Positions 1 to 13,854 are shown, counted from the first letter of the stretch. The stretch is 64,000 bases of DNA from Monarcha castaneiventris obscurior (GCA_026261815.1 JAMPIT010000230.1:7873001-7937000), one strand, 5' to 3'. Notes: generated by a model not told the origin, from the sequence alone. Made by a program: numbers and translations.

Positions 1-2593
1 GTGGTTAGACCTGAAGGCTGACACTTGAACCCCTCTGTAACTGAGACGTGGAGAAATTCGCCTGATGCTTCAAAACATCTCAGGGAACTGAGTCCACCTG
101 CCACGGATGCTCAGGGACTGAAGTGTCTCCTCAGGACCTTTGGAAACCTTGCCCATTAAAAAGCACTGCTGATGAATTTAAAATCTTATTTTGATAAGGC
201 TTTTTGTAAAGGACTTTTTTTTTTGTTAAGAGCTTTAAGTCTTATCCACTTGGTGTGTTAACCTCCTGTACCACAGTTTCTATTACCAATATTTCCAGCT
301 ATGCTTCACACAACATAAATTGTTATTCAGGGTGGCATGGGCTCAGCAGGACACCTGTGGTGTTCCTATTTATACGACCATTTAGCTATTATTGGTTTGG
401 AAACTGGAACTAGTGCATTAGTTTTTGATCTGTATTTTAACAGTGGGTGGTTTATATATGTTTTCTGGAACATACCTTGTGGTGAGAGATTGAAATTGAA
501 CTCTCAGTCACACAGAAAGGGGTTAAGAGAGAGAATTACAAACCGTGTGCACAAATCATCTCTAATTGAAGATCTAGCTGTGCTAATTGATTTTCATTTG
601 CATTAATATGTAGCCTTTGAAGTAGCTTTTCTTAAGAGTTACCTTGTCAGGCTCAGCCTTCTGTTAACAATGGCTCTGGTCGACAGGCTAACACTAAAAT
701 ACATCTAAGAATGCCAATTTCTAACACTGGCTTTTAGTCTTGCATTTCTATATGCTACATTTAAATACAGCTTAATGTGCTCAACTCATTTTATAAAATG
801 CTACTTCAGACTCCCACTGCCAAATCCTGAAACGGTGCCTTAAGGCTACATTACCTTGCAGTACTCTGAACACATTCTCAATAAAGATTCCTTCCTATTC
901 TCTAGTTTGTGGGCCCAAATAATCCACAAACCTTAGCCACAGGACATGGGTAGACTGCTCATGCTAATGTAAAGTTTGGGGGTCTTTGTTATCATTTGTG
1001 TTATTTTGTAGGTGAAGTACAATTTAGATATTCAAGGTCTTATTTAACTTCTGGGCTTAATGTCACTTTTTTTGTGAAGTTTGAGGAAGTGGATGACCAT
1101 TAACCTGGTGGCAAGAAAATACAGTCTTTTAAAGGTGACCTTTTGAGAAGTGGTAGTAAGAAAACAATTTTAAGGTCAGAGCTTATAAAACAAACACTGA
1201 ATTCTGGCTTTCATGTGCTGTTTAAAGACAGTGTTTGTGAGGATTGTTCCCTGCAGATCCTGCACAATGCAAAGTACATTCCTCAGCCTGCATCCTGCAA
1301 GGGGACATCTGAAAGAGGACAAGTGACACTGCTCGCACATTTACAAATAAGTTTATCCAATCTTTATGTGTGTAGATGCAAATTTGCTGCACAGAAGGCT
1401 GGCAACTCTCCAAATTAACTACATCAGCTCAACATCTAGTGAGCAACAACATCCTCTGCCCTGGCCAAAGTGTGAGGTGTCCAGTCCCCTGGCTGAGGTC
1501 TATCAAGGAAGAGGGTTTGGGGAAGAGTAGTGCAATGCAAAACTCTCTCCTGGGACACCCAGATAGGACTAATTTTTGGAATAAACCTTAGTGTTGAATG
1601 CTTGCACCAAGATCCTCAAAATCATTTGCACACATGGTATCAGAGGGGAGGTGGTGACATGGAACCTGGGAATGCATGTTTGTGCTGTGGGGTCCTGTGG
1701 TGGCCTCCTCCCTGTGCTCCCAGCACCACTGCCATTCCCCACCAAACCACCGGCAATGGCAAGCACCAAACCCTTCTGTGCAGCTACGCCCTGCTCAACA
1801 CCCTGCTGTTTCGGGATGGTTGACACTGGGAGAAATAATTTCTCTAGTTTTCTGCATGGAAGAAGACGGAGCCCAGGTGTCGGCGATGAGATAGATAAGC
1901 TTGATGAGCTCAGAGCACGGAACAGGAAACTTCATACAGAAGGGAGGTGTGTGCATTGCTAAATCTGAGTTATGGTGGGCCTAGAGGATGAGCCATGGTG
2001 GAAAGAGAGTGGCCTGAATCTCAGTGTTTCCACGAGTCAGAGGACAAACTGTATCAAAGGGAAAGTGGTTTCTCTACTCTGTGACAGACTCTGAATCTCC
2101 CTTTTAAGCCTGTCCAGAGGGGTGATGAACTTAAGAGAAGTGCATAGATCTTTGATATGTTGACCAGACTTCCATGTTTCTTCTGCTGTAGGAATAAGAT
2201 GCAGAGGCATTTGGAAATTCTGATTTTATGTACGCAATCATGCGATTGTGTGAAATGTTACCTGCAAATCTGGCACACACGTACACTCTGTGTGCTCTGG
2301 GAAGCCAGCAGGGAGGAGAGGCTCAGTGCTGGGCTGGCTTTGTGCACCTGGAGACCATGGCACCTTAGGGGACACAGAGAGACAGTGTACCTGAGGCCCT
2401 GGGGCACCAAGAGGGTGCTGTAAATCCCACCTCTGCAGCTGGCACATATCAGCTGTGCACATATCAGTCCTGAACATTTCTGAGGGTCAGAGACAGAATG
2501 TAGTGCTGAGCCTCCCTAATGTTTGGTTGCTGTGTTTAGAGCCTCAAAGAAGAGCTGAGCTCTAGAGATATCCTTGTTTCTTTTCCCCCTAAA

Positions 2594-2644
2594 TGTGTGT
2601 GTGTGTGAGTGCGTGCAGGCCTGCATGTGTATGTGTGTGCATAT
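2594..2644 (+). repeat. Imperfect TG repeat
   Basis: Seven perfect TG units followed by interrupted TG/TGCA-rich sequence. Confidence 0.85.
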
Positions 2645-3227
2645 GACAATTTTCCTTCAAACATTTGTCTGCTCCCAAACAGCGACTGCAGAGACTTCCA
2701 TTAGCAGCAGCATTAACCTTGCACTGACCTTGTAATAAGCAAGGTACTAGCTAGTCCTGCGTCCAGCCTTAGTGTGAGACAGGGAGAAGAAAAGAGGTTT
2801 AATTTGGCCCATTGTATGAATTTTGCTGTCACAAAAAGCTGAAATTCTCTTAGGGCTGTAATGTCTCTGTTGACATAAAGGTTTTAATATAGGTTATGAT
2901 TAGCATCAAGAAAACATTAAATGACATAAATTTTTCCCCAAACAGATTATTATTTTTGAAACTGTTTTTCCCATTTTGTTGCTGCTTTTTTGCAAATGTA
3001 TACGATGTATGTTACAGAGGAGAATGAAGGTCAAAAGGTGTTAGTGTAATTAATGAACTATGGGCTACAAAATGTGGTTTAATCCTAAATCCTATGGCAC
3101 TGAGAGCCTGAAGTCACTCCAGCTGCACTGTGAGGCCCACAGGAGCTGTGAGTGTAAAAGCTGATGCTCTCTTAGGGTGGGTTATTTGGGGATTCACAGA
3201 TCCCAAACTTTAAATGTACGCATATAA

Positions 3228-3335
3228 ATGCATAGGTTTTAAAGCCAGAAGGAACCACCAAGATCTAATGTAACCTCCTTTATAATGAAGCTGCAGAGTT
3301 TCACCTCATAATTCCCTGCCTGAGCCAAATAAAAT
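3228..3335 (-). mobile_element. Old CR1-like LINE 3'-end scrap
   Basis: On the plus strand the sequence reads as a decayed version of the CR1 3' end in reverse complement. A 'taaagccagaaggaaccacc' segment is followed by 'agatctaatgtaacctcc' and then 'tttcacctcataattccctg'. This resembles the turtle/crocodile-type amniote CR1 tail more than young avian CR1. It is only about 110 bp and heavily diverged, so the subfamily is not assignable. Confidence 0.6.
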
Positions 3336-3455
3336 GACTATTCATACCAGAAGAGCTTGTGCTTTAATTCAGTGAGGGAACAGGTATGATACTGATGCCT
3401 TCTCCAGCCACCTAGAAACAGAGACTAGACAAGAGTAAGGGAATAAAGATAGCTA

Positions 3456-3461
3456 TTTATT
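3456..3461 (-). terminator. Polyadenylation signal of the solo LTR
   Basis: AATAAA on the minus strand about 95 nt downstream of the LTR TATA box and about 60 nt before the LTR end, matching an R-U5 boundary layout. It lies in the same sense as ADARB2, so it could act as an intronic poly-A site, but nothing here shows that it does. Confidence 0.55.
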
Positions 3462-3554
3462 TGAAGGGCCTTCAAGGCACACCCTGGGGGAGCCAGAGGC
3501 TGCTTCCAAAAAAATGGACCCCAAGATGGACGACAGGTCACGAGTTCTTCACAC

Positions 3555-3561
3555 TTTTATA
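3555..3561 (-). promoter_or_regulatory. TATA box of the solo LTR
   Basis: TATAAAA on the minus strand, inside the LTR and upstream of its poly-A signal. The placement is as expected for an LTR promoter. There is no evidence that it is active. Confidence 0.6.
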
Positions 3562-6427
3562 GGTTTGGTTCATTTGCATATCAGGGTTAATTCTCCAATT
3601 AAAGCCCCAGTTTAATGGCGTAATTCCCTTCAGCTTGCTCCCCTCTTAGAGTCTTTGGTTTACACATTTTGGGCCTAGAACAGCCTGGCTGTCCTTGAAG
3701 GCAAAGCCTGGAGAGGCTTTGTTATGTCTACCTAGTATGAGAGAGCAGAAATCACAGGCTACAAGGAACTTTAGAGTTACACTCTAAGCAGTACAGAATT
3801 TGAAAATATAATTAAAACCTAAGGCATCAATACCAGGGTGTTTATCCTGAGATGTCAACAAAGCCACACAGCCCAAATAACGCATACCAAGCATCAAATT
3901 CTCTCAAACTTGTGGTGATAGTAATAAAAATGGCTAAATGTCTTTGAATAACAAATAAATCTGATTAAACCACTCTCTGCTTATAGCTTTCCTGTGAGCA
4001 AGAAAGAACATAAATCGTTAGATACATGATTTATGGAATATGATTCGCTTTTCTCAGTAGCGCTATGCGTTCTTGGGTCTTTGATATTCTGATAGCAATG
4101 TCCTTTGCAAATAATGCAAAATGATGTATATTTTAGCAGCTACTGGCTAGATTCTCAAGAGGAAACATTCTCTAATAGCACAGTGCTCCTGAGGGACTTT
4201 TAGAAGCAATAAAATCCAAAGCATACAAGCCAGATTTTTTTGTCAAATCTTGCTTATACAAACATGAATTTCAGCTTCAGAGATCTCTTTTCTTCCCACC
4301 ACAAGACAAGCCCAGATAATGTGCAACCAGAATCCTGCATCTTGCAGACATTTAAAGAGTCAGCTACCTATGTGGTAGGGCAAACACTTGGAGTCCGAAA
4401 CGTGGCACCAACACCACCCACTGATCTCTTCAGTGGGGCAGGAGTGGAAAGGGCCCCCACACAGCAATCTCCTTTTCCACTGAACTCCTTTCCTGCCCCT
4501 ACTTTCTGGGATCAGAGGGGAAGAAGGCAGAAAACAGTCCTGTATGTGGTGAAACAAAGGACAGGTGAAGAAAGCTTTGATTTCTCCTCCTTACATGTGA
4601 GGATAATAATGATAAAAAAATAAGATAGATGGCATTTAATGTGGTAAACTGAAATTTGGGATAAAGTATAATGCAGAGGTCCTATCCCCTTTTCTCTGCC
4701 TCTTTTTTAACTGCACCCTAACTGGTGAGAGTAAACATTTGCTGTTGAAAGCAGGGAATAATGATTGCTGATTTTTTTAATCTATGAAAATCCTAAGCTC
4801 ATTTGAATTACATTTCAAATAATAATAAAAATTGCAGTTTTTCATGCAATATTGAAATAATACTGTCAGTTATGAGAGCTGCAAGATTTTTTTTTTATCT
4901 TGGAGAAATTTTGTGGTAGATTCTTTTTTTCTTCACAGACTTCAATGCTGTTTAGATGTGTGTCAACAATGAAACGATTCACTGAAAGTGCTTTTCATGC
5001 TTAGCAGATGTGCTTGGAGAAAACCCAACTCCTGAGACTGTGCATTACTGTCAACATCACCATCAATAGGAAATGTAATAGTGTTTGCAAAGCTGATATT
5101 TAATTCACTGGCTAATGACATTCAAAACCACAGAGAAGTGCAATATTTCTGTTCTTGAAATTAAATTTGTTTAGTTTTTTGGGTCCATATGAGTCTGAAT
5201 TTTGAAAACCCAATAGCAACTACACACAGTACCGGAGATCACCGAATACAGTTTGGGTTTTCTGTTACCTCCTTATGAATAGATGAAAACATTACAGCAG
5301 AACTTGCTCTTTATCCTTCATGCAAGCATAACAATCGTGATGATTACACTTAGCAGAGGGTGGATTTTGAGAGTCTGGTAGTATTTCCATTTGCTGGTTC
5401 ATTTCTACATTTTTGTGACAAAATGGCAGGCTTTGCTAAGCTGACAGACTAATTTAGCTTTGGTAGGTCATCCAGTTAAAGCTAAGAGCAGAATTTATGC
5501 ATTTGGATTAAACAAATTTTTTATGATTTTTGGGGAAAGATTCTGCCTATGTTGTCCTTTAATAATTGGGCCAAATTTTCGACTGATGTAATTTAACTGA
5601 GTTCTTAGGCACAATGTTCCAGTGGAGAATTTGATCACAGCATTTGTGTTTTTATAGCTATAATGTGATGAATTTTATATGCAGAGCTGCATCTACAGAT
5701 AATGTACATTACATATATATATAAATAATTACAAAGTTAAATACACATTCATGTATAGATGCATACTAATAGTGCAATACATGTGCAACCAAGCACATAC
5801 ACTTTGATTTCGGTTTGTGTTAGCCATCACTTGCCATTAGTTAACACCCTAAACTGAGAATGGTGAATGTGTTTACATTTTATTTGTCACCAGGAAATAA
5901 CTATGAAATATTTATTACATGGAAATTATTCTACATAAATATATGTTGTATTTACAGGACAGAGCAGAAACCCACAGAGGGGGGTTGTGACATGAGAGTT
6001 CTTCAATGACATTCAAAAAAGTAGAAATATTCCTGGTGGCTTTTAGGGCACTTTATTCAATTGGGTGCAGACAAGCTAAGTTTATCTGTATGATAGTTGG
6101 TTTGCAAGTTTTGGGGTAAATGATCCAAGAACAGCAGAGTGGATGTATTTTATTTGCACAGTGAAATTCCACTGGCAAAAAAAGCTGCAAAGACAGTTTA
6201 TATTTTTGTCACAGTGTAATAAGCAACTAATGACCCACAGAGAATTTGGGAAAATGTCCTATTTACATTGCCTCCTATTTATATGGTCTGCTTTTGCATA
6301 CAAAGGAGGTCTTTGTTTCCGCAGGGCTCGTCAGCACCTGCTGGTTGTGTCCTAGAGGTCGCCATAATCCTGTGTGGCATCCAACTTCCACATGCAAAGA
6401 CTTTTGCCACGTATATCCATCACATAC

Positions 6428-6596
6428 CTGGCGATTTTGTCTGTGCAGGACATGGTGATGAGCTGCTCTCCCAGCAAGACGCCGTCCCACGTCTGCGCTG
6501 CGTTGTGACACCGGACAGGGATGGTTCCTTCTCCAGACTCAATCTTTGTGCGGAGATGCCCACGGTATTTCCTCACTATGTGCTTGCTGCTGTTCA
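6428..6596 (-). CDS. ADARB2: ADARB2 coding exon with base-flipping loop and third zinc ligand
   Basis: This 169-bp exon starts with the last two bases of a Leu codon after the acceptor ttattttgcccag and ends with two bases of an Arg codon before the donor gtatgt. It encodes 55 full codons from Asn-Ser-Ser-Lys to Lys-Ile-Ala. It contains [18 protein letters not shown], whose Glu in GEGT corresponds to the base-flipping Glu488 of human ADAR2. It also has [20 protein letters not shown]; the Cys of MSC-T-DK is the third zinc ligand, and the nearby Lys matches an inositol hexakisphosphate contact (Lys519 in ADAR2). The Arg codon should be completed by a following exon beginning with Trp-Asn-Val, which is not in the window. 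A Cys after PVR and the HNAA stretch are in a variable loop. The frame stays open beyond both ends, but that sequence is intronic. Confidence is very high. Confidence 0.97.
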
Positions 6597-8929
6597 CTGG
6601 GCAAAATAAACACAAGAATGACAATAATTGAATTTTTCTAAGAGGCTGTGTTGATGCCATAGCTTGCATTTGCAGAACCACCTGTGGAGGTCCTTTAAAT
6701 TGGATGAAAATTAGATGAGGTAACAGCCCAAGAAAGCAGCGCAGTGCAGAAAAGAAGGTGCCCCTAGCATGGTTGTCTTTTCACATCAATCAAAGCTAAC
6801 ACAAAGCACATACTGAGAACAAGTTCCTTTTCTATTTCCCTTGGAAGTTTAAAAAGAAGTTTAAAAAGGTGCTCTGTTTTTTTTAAGAACCAGTACAATT
6901 TCTCATTTTGGGACTGAATTGTGATGGATGAATATTTGAAAAAGCTTGGTTCAATGAGTGTCATCAAAGACTCAGCTGCATGATGCAAACCAGTCCAATA
7001 CTCTGCTGCGATATTCAGTGACACTTCCCAAATAATTTCAGAATTGAGGTTTTAATTTGTTATCACAAAATTTCACTGTAAATTCTGAAAAGCTAAAGGT
7101 TTATGCTCTGGATCAAAGGCAAATCAAAACTTGCTAGTTGTTCATTGCTGGCTGAAATTCCTTCTAAAGTCTCCCTGAAGTACTCTCCTGCCTTGTGTCA
7201 TACCAGGATCTTTTATGACTTCTGTGATATTATATATTTGAGTGCAAGGCAGCTGCTGCTGGGGTGGCACAGGGCAAGCAGCTAAAGCACTTGTCCTGTG
7301 CCATGATGAACTGAGTCCAGCAGATATGCAGTAAATACGGAAGATAATGACATTTCCAAAGCACTTCACCTTCATTTTTATGAAAAGAGAAAAACTGCAC
7401 TTCATTGTCAAAATCACTCTTACACTCATTACACTGTTACTTTACCCCTGGGTATTTTGGTTGTAAAAGAACAGGAAGGAGCAGCAAGGAAATCCTCTGG
7501 GTCTGCTCACTGCCTCACCCTCAGAGGGTTCCACTGGAGGTCACCTTCTTCCCGAAGCAGACCTTCCACAGTTTCCCTCTAGCCCAAAGGAAATAACGAA
7601 AGACAGTACACAACGACCTCTGCATTCAAGGAAAAGGAGTGCTGCATTTACAGACATGAGGCTTTTTCAACTGTCATATTTCCAACTGTCCTGTGTATTT
7701 TTCCATGCCAGCTCCTCACCTGGACCAGAAGGCTTCTGCTTGTGAAGGTGATGCTCCTCAGTCCTCAGTGGGCTACGGGTCTGCCTGTGCTTCTGCCACT
7801 GAGGAACATGAGTGTGTCAGAGGTTGTGGGGCTGATGGCACCTCTGGCTGAGAGCAGCCAGCTCTGTGCATGATCCCCAGTGCTGGGGGAAGCAATGGAT
7901 TGACTGGCTGCTGCCAGTGGGTGCTTTGCAAAATGGGAGTGGAATAATAAATTGCTTCAGCCTATTGGGATTAGCAGAGGCAGCAAACACATGTAGAACA
8001 GCAAGGTCAGCTGTGACCTGCCAGCACAGGGGCAGCTGGACCCCCAGCAAACACTGCCTCTTCTCTCCATTCCTGCTTTTTTAGCATTTAAGATGGGTGT
8101 GTATATGCCACCAGTGGGCTGGACCAGGTATCAAATGGATTGCTTGGCCATGACCAAAACCGGTTTCCTCCCAAACTCAGTCTCCATCATATCCAAAATA
8201 CTGTTTGCAAATACTGTTACAGTACTGCTGCTACAGGATCTGAGTTTGGCGAGGAGTGGTTGTTGCACTGCCATCCCCACCAGCAGCATGGGATGTGGGG
8301 GGACCTCGTGCCCAGTTGTCAGCACCTCACAAATCGAGACACTGCAGTAACTACCAGACTTGGAGTATTGTGGCTTTTCAAACTTGAGTTGTGGGAGAAA
8401 CTGGGAACAGCCAATGGAGAAATGAAAAAAATCAATAAGCAAAAATGCCAGAGTCTCAGAAATGTCTCAGAATCCTCTGCCCTCAAATTTACTGGTTGTG
8501 CCAACACTGTCAGGAAACCATTTCCCTGACCATGTGTGCTGATCCCTTGTACATCCTTCTTGTCTGGGATGCTAAGTGCAGTATCATTCAGAGGATGCTC
8601 TGGACAATATTAGCTATCTGGGAACTGGTCCATATTTTTCTTGGGACTCTGTGAGGAAACATGTTTTAAAACCATGAAACAGAGGTGAGCAGCATTTTTT
8701 ACTATCAAACCACAGAGTCATGGGAAAGGTACCATGAAATTTCAACAACAAAAGTAGAAAGTGATCACTTCTGCTTAGCAAACACATCTAGCTGAACAAC
8801 AGTGAGAAATGTCTACCAAAACCACTTTGCCTTTGTCTGCACATACTGAGAAATGATGGCACAGCAGAGCGAGATCTCTGCCAGGGAAGCAGTGAAGGGT
8901 GACTCAAGAGGCTATTGCTATTTCGGCTG

Positions 8930-9025
8930 GTGGAAAGTTTGACTTTAAGCAAATCAGTTCTTTTTTCCTGAGCTTTCCCACAGGTATAATGAAGATAATG
9001 ATGCGTCCTTCTCATGCAAATTAAT
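8930..9025 (+). repeat. MIR/L2-like ancient SINE relic
   Basis: The order of diagnostic patches matches the MIR/L2-tail pattern: 'gactttaagcaaatcagttc' (compare 'gaccttgggcaagtcactt'), then 'ctgagctttcccacaggtat' (compare 'cctcagtttcccatctgta'), then 'aatgaagataatgatg' (compare 'aatggggataata'). It is heavily diverged, consistent with amniote age. Confidence 0.55.
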
Positions 9026-12000
9026 TTAAAGGCACTGCTCAACAACTATTTATGAAAAACAGATGCTATCCTTCCAGGAAAGATCTACCACAGGAGTCCA
9101 CCTGCTGGAAATCCCTCAGGATAAAATGATTTTTTACTGTTTCCTTCTCCAACTTTTAAGAAAAATATTTCCTCTTGTTACACTGTTCCCATTTCCCATC
9201 TCTCTAGAGTCTCCTCTCTTTCTCAGCTCCTGCTCTGAGCCTCCCCTCTAAGTACCTTGATCTCCTAGATGGCTCTCTTTTTCAGGCAATTCAGCGTGTT
9301 GATACACCCACATTTTCCATACATGCAAAGAGACATGCAACTGCTAGGGAATTTTAGTGACTGCAGTGTAAGATGAGCAGCCCATCACTTACATGGCTTT
9401 AATTTCACTACATAAATGTTACCTCAGTGAGGGGGAAAGCATCCCACAATATGCTGACAGAGATAAGGAGCGAATTCAGGACAAAAAACAGCAGCAGGAT
9501 TGCAAACAGCTGTTGAGCAGCTGGGGAATTTAAAGCACAGACCAACAATTTTTGGGGAGAGGGATCCGAATGACTTCTGTGAGTTTGGGGGGTCTGTTTA
9601 ATTTGTCATTTGTCTATCTGATCTTCTCAGGACTGAAGGAAGCACAAAGGCCAAAGTAATCCACATCTGGTTGTTCTCACAGCATCTCAACCCTGGGCTG
9701 CAAGTACCAGAAACTGAACAATAAAGTTTCTAAAAGCACTTAGGAAGGGTGTGCAAGTGCACTGATAGTCTCAGTCTCTGAATGCTCATATTGACTCAAC
9801 CATGTGTCCAGCTTTGCTCCCTGTCCCTGCACCCTGCCCACGGTGCAGCTGGCGTTGGCTGATAGGATTCAGGCATCTGTGGCCAGTGCAGACTCACCCC
9901 AGGACACACTCCCACGGCTCTGATAAGGGGTTTTAGCTGCTCAACTGCTAATAAATTCAATGAACAGGGTGTGACTCCAGCCTCGTGCTGTGCTGCCTGT
10001 CTCAGGCCGCTCACATTGCTGGGGTAGTTGGGACACATGCTGCAAAAGATCATCTGTGGCATTCATATAAAATACTAATAACCCAAAGCTCTGAATGCTT
10101 TCAGATTGCCAATGATTAAATAAATCCAAATCTGCAATTGGAACACACTGAGTTCTTTTTTAGCATTTCATTAAGTAGCACATGGAGATATAAACAAAGG
10201 AAAGGATGAGGCTCTGTGAGTTTTGCACTGAAGCTGCAGACAGACTCCAGCACATAAGCTGCTTGTCAGCAGTAAAAAACGTGGTCCACTTACTGGCACA
10301 GCCTGCTACAGATCATTTTAATGCAGCCTCAGAAATATATTTATTTATGCATCTTAAACTCACAAACTACAGCCTACTGCTGTTCTGCTGTTCAGTATGA
10401 TCAAAACATCAGTGACTATAAGCATTTCTGATCTTTGCTGTGCTGGTTCTCCAACTGCTTAATCTCAACTAATTGCAGGGGAGAAGGCGTCTGTGGATGC
10501 CACTTCAACCAGAACAAAATGTCAATTCAAACCGGAATTGGAAAGGACAAATTTAAAAATCATTTGGAGTGGATTTATGATGTGTGCTACACTCAGATGT
10601 GGAAATTACTCCTGAGAGTTCCTAAGATAAAAAGGTGCTGGATTAATTACTGGATTAGAAATGTACACAGACAGGTGCCTCGTATTTAAAATCAGTGAAA
10701 CCTGCTGATTTCAAGCCTCACCCCTTATTTTCATATTTTCTCCAGGACCAGTTCTAGCTCACATGGTAATGAAAAAAGCCACACCATATTTATTATTTAG
10801 TTAAAGAGTGAAGAGGAAATGGACGGTGATTAAACAGAATCACACGAGTAAGGCTCTGTCTGAAATTTTGCATGACTGCCTCGGAGGTTCATTTTCTGTT
10901 TCCCTGCTTCAGTGGAGGCTGTTCTCTCTTCAGGAAAGAAGAAATAAAACAGCCTATCTTGCATTTTTTTCAGTTCTGGACCCTCCCCTCCTCAGCATGG
11001 TTTAGAAAGCTTCCTTAGAGCAGTGTGAGACAAAGGGGTGGAAAGAGGAGTGTTAACATCTGACTGCCTTTGTATTTTGATGGTTATTAGAGACCAGATG
11101 CTGAATAAATGTACAATATTACTATTTCAAGAAATGTTGAAGTGAGAGTCACAGCACAGTGAATGCTTTGGACGTGTCTCCTCTGCTGGGCAGGGTGGCT
11201 GGTCAGATAAATCCCTGCTGCACTGTGCTTTGGTGACCAGCAGAGAGCCCGGCTGAAATGCCATGGGCCAGCTTTGGAAAGCAAGAAACTTCAGGAGTGT
11301 TCTGAAAAAAGTCTGGATTTATGAAAAGAAGGGTCTACAGAGCTGCCCCTGCAGTGACTTCAGGGATGTGTCCTTCCCAGGAGGGAGCACAAGCCCCTGT
11401 CTTGTTAAACAGGATAAAAGGATGTTGAAAAGAATACCTAAAAGTCATAACTTTTAAATACAGGCCATGAGGGCTGTTGCATCTGAAAGCAGTCCCAGGA
11501 GAGATTTGCTTGGTCCCAGAGCCACGTGGCCCCCACCACATTGTAGCAGAGTTCAGTTCAGATCTATGGTTTGGACAGAATCATTAAGCCCTATATACAA
11601 ATATGAATGCTGGGTATGTACTTTGTCTGACAATGTCACAAAACCTGGGACACCTGTAATTTTTGGAACTGAAATTAACATTGGAGATAGAGCTTCTTTA
11701 CTTTTTCCCTTCTCCCTGCATCTTTTCTGGCTCAAATACTGTCTTTGGACAGTAGACCCTAACCTGACAAAATCCATAACCTGATAAATGATGTTGCCTT
11801 TGGCATATTATTCTTTCTTCTCTGCATTAATCTTCAAATAACAACCTTCACTCTTTCTATTTCTTCCTTAATTTTTCATCTGACAATAGTTGCTAGTGAT
11901 GTACTGACAAAGTGTGAAAGCAAAGTCAATTTGCCCATTCGCAGGTTATCAATATGTAGCATTTAATCCAGAAGAAGCAGTGAAGAGAAAACTTGAAGTT

Positions 12001-13854
12001 TGAATCCACATGAAAAGAAAGGAAGTGACTGTGTTGTTTTTCCTTATCTGCTTTAAGTACCTATTAATTAAATAATTGTTTTTGGATTGAATTGTGGTGT
12101 TAGTAACTGTAGGAAGGGTGCAAGGATGCTATTCCATCATATTAAAGTTTATCAGTGAGTGTTTTAATGAAAACTTTTAATTTTGGTCCATCAAAATGCC
12201 TCTATATACGATTGCTGAGGGGAAAAATTAATCTGTTCAAGTAACACAGCACTTTTACAATGAATTTTTATTATTTTTGTAGGTTATTACGGAGTGTATT
12301 GAAAGTTCATCCTAGGGAGAGGTGCCAAAATACCTTTACCGAACCTATGCTAGAGCAGACAATGTCGCTCTAACACAAGAAACACATTTTTACCATCAGA
12401 CTAACTTCTAAGTAAGCCTGGAATCTCAGCAGGCTTTAATACCCTGAGAGGAAAAAAAAAAGCTGAGAGAAACAGCTCAAAGCCTGCAAACAGGTTTTTC
12501 CTAAAGTCTGTCTTCATGGAATGCCTGGGATCAAAATGTGAGCAACTAGTTCAAAATCACTTTAAAACAATTTGTTGGCAGGAAAGTCATTCACAGCTTC
12601 CTCTGAGAGTTAAAAACGACTGTTCCAGGCAAGGAGGAATGAGCAGCACTGGGTCAGGCGTCAGGGAGATCCTCTGTGCCACCTACAAACCCAGGCTGTG
12701 GACTCCAGCCTGCTCTGGAGTATAACAGCATTACTATGTTGAAGCCAAAAGCACAAGATTTATCAGTGAGATTAAGATTCTGTGCATGTGGCAATCAAGG
12801 AAAGCACAACTCAAGCACTTCAAGATTATTATTTTTAATTACTAATTGCTCCTCTCGTCTAAAATCAGACACGTCCCGCCGCGGCTTTGAAAGTGCAGCT
12901 GCTCCCACAGAGCGATGTCTAGAGGTCTGGCAGAGGGCTGCACTGGTGCTGTGAACTCTGTGAGAAGACTTCTGCCTCTGAGGCCTGCATCAGGCTTGTC
13001 ACCAGGCAGATAGGCCACTAGCTGGTCTCCAGCAATGCACAGCTCGTCTGTGACAGTGTGGAGAGATGCTGCTGCTTCCCAGGTCAGCGGCTGATCAAAG
13101 TCTGGAGGCTGCATGTGGAGACTGAGATGCTGCATCCATCAGAGACCAGGGAGGACCAGCTATTCACTCATGTCCTAAGCCATGCATCATTATAATTTCT
13201 TTTTTTTTTTTGTTAATGAGAAATGTTTTCTCTTAAAGCTAGGCTTCATCTTTTAAATATACTTCGTGTGAAAAATATATCAACATCACTGGAATCGCCT
13301 ATTTGGTGGCAATTCTCTCCCCTGCCACGTTTTAATCAAAAAGTTTGCACAAACGCAAGAGAATGTGTTATTCATCATAACCCTCTTTCTTTTATCAACA
13401 AAACATGCTGTTATTCATGTGGCTTTGGGATTTTGTTGCTTTTGGGAAATTGAAATCTTCAAGGGTGATTTAAGGAAAATGTTGTGAAAGAAGTCAGCAA
13501 AATACGAAAACAGAAAATGAACCCCATGAGACAGAAACAAGAGCAATCTGTCAATAAGGTCAACAGATTTTCAGCCACTCTGTGGTTGGTATGAGCCTAG
13601 AGAGGCTGTGGCTCCTGATGCATCACCAGATATATTCTAATACAGCTTCTGGAGCTCTGGAGTCCTATGGTCTCTGGCTGAAGAAATTAAATTTTGATCA
13701 CCAGGAAATGGTTCCTGTTGGCCTTAAAAATCTGTGGATTTTAGTTCCTAAATTATTCTGAATAATTTTACAACAGTGCATAGAATCTACAACATTTTCC
13801 ATTTCAATATTCTACTGTCAGCATTAATTACCCTTTCTCAGAGTTGTGATTGCT

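Larger units (their letters stand above)
3393..3829 (-). mobile_element. Solo ERV LTR with target-site duplication
   Basis: This is a 437-bp element bounded by a perfect 9-bp terminal inverted repeat, TGATGCCTT at one end and AAGGCATCA at the other, giving canonical TG...CA LTR ends. It is flanked by a 4-bp direct repeat ATAC (3389-3392 and 3830-3833) that fits a target-site duplication. Read on the minus strand it has a TATAAAA box at 3561-3555 and an AATAAA signal at 3461-3456, about 95 nt further on, as in the U3-R layout of a retroviral LTR. No internal gag, pol or env sequence or second LTR is nearby, so it is a solo LTR left by recombination. The 4-bp duplication hints at a class I (gamma-like) ERV, but that is inference. 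It resembles songbird ERV LTRs as I recall them. Orientation is the same as ADARB2. Confidence 0.85.
1..6427 (-). other. ADARB2: ADARB2 intron (3' side, incomplete)
   Basis: At least 6.4 kb of intron follow the exon at 6596-6428 in the transcript, starting with the donor gtatgt. Content: an imperfect TG repeat near 2594, a CR1 scrap at 3228-3335, and a solo LTR at 3393-3829. About 4650-6130 is AT-rich with TA-rich patches near 5710. 340-2480 holds only short open frames with no recognisable product. I looked for the next deaminase exon here and did not find it. Confidence 0.85.

Noticed and set aside
1..6427. The next ADARB2 deaminase exon (Trp-Asn-Val start)
   Set aside because: No matching frame or motif on the minus strand; it probably lies beyond the left edge.
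6352..6681. A 109-codon minus-strand frame as a single gene
   Set aside because: Only 6428-6596 is ADARB2 coding; the two ends run through the acceptor and donor into intron sequence.
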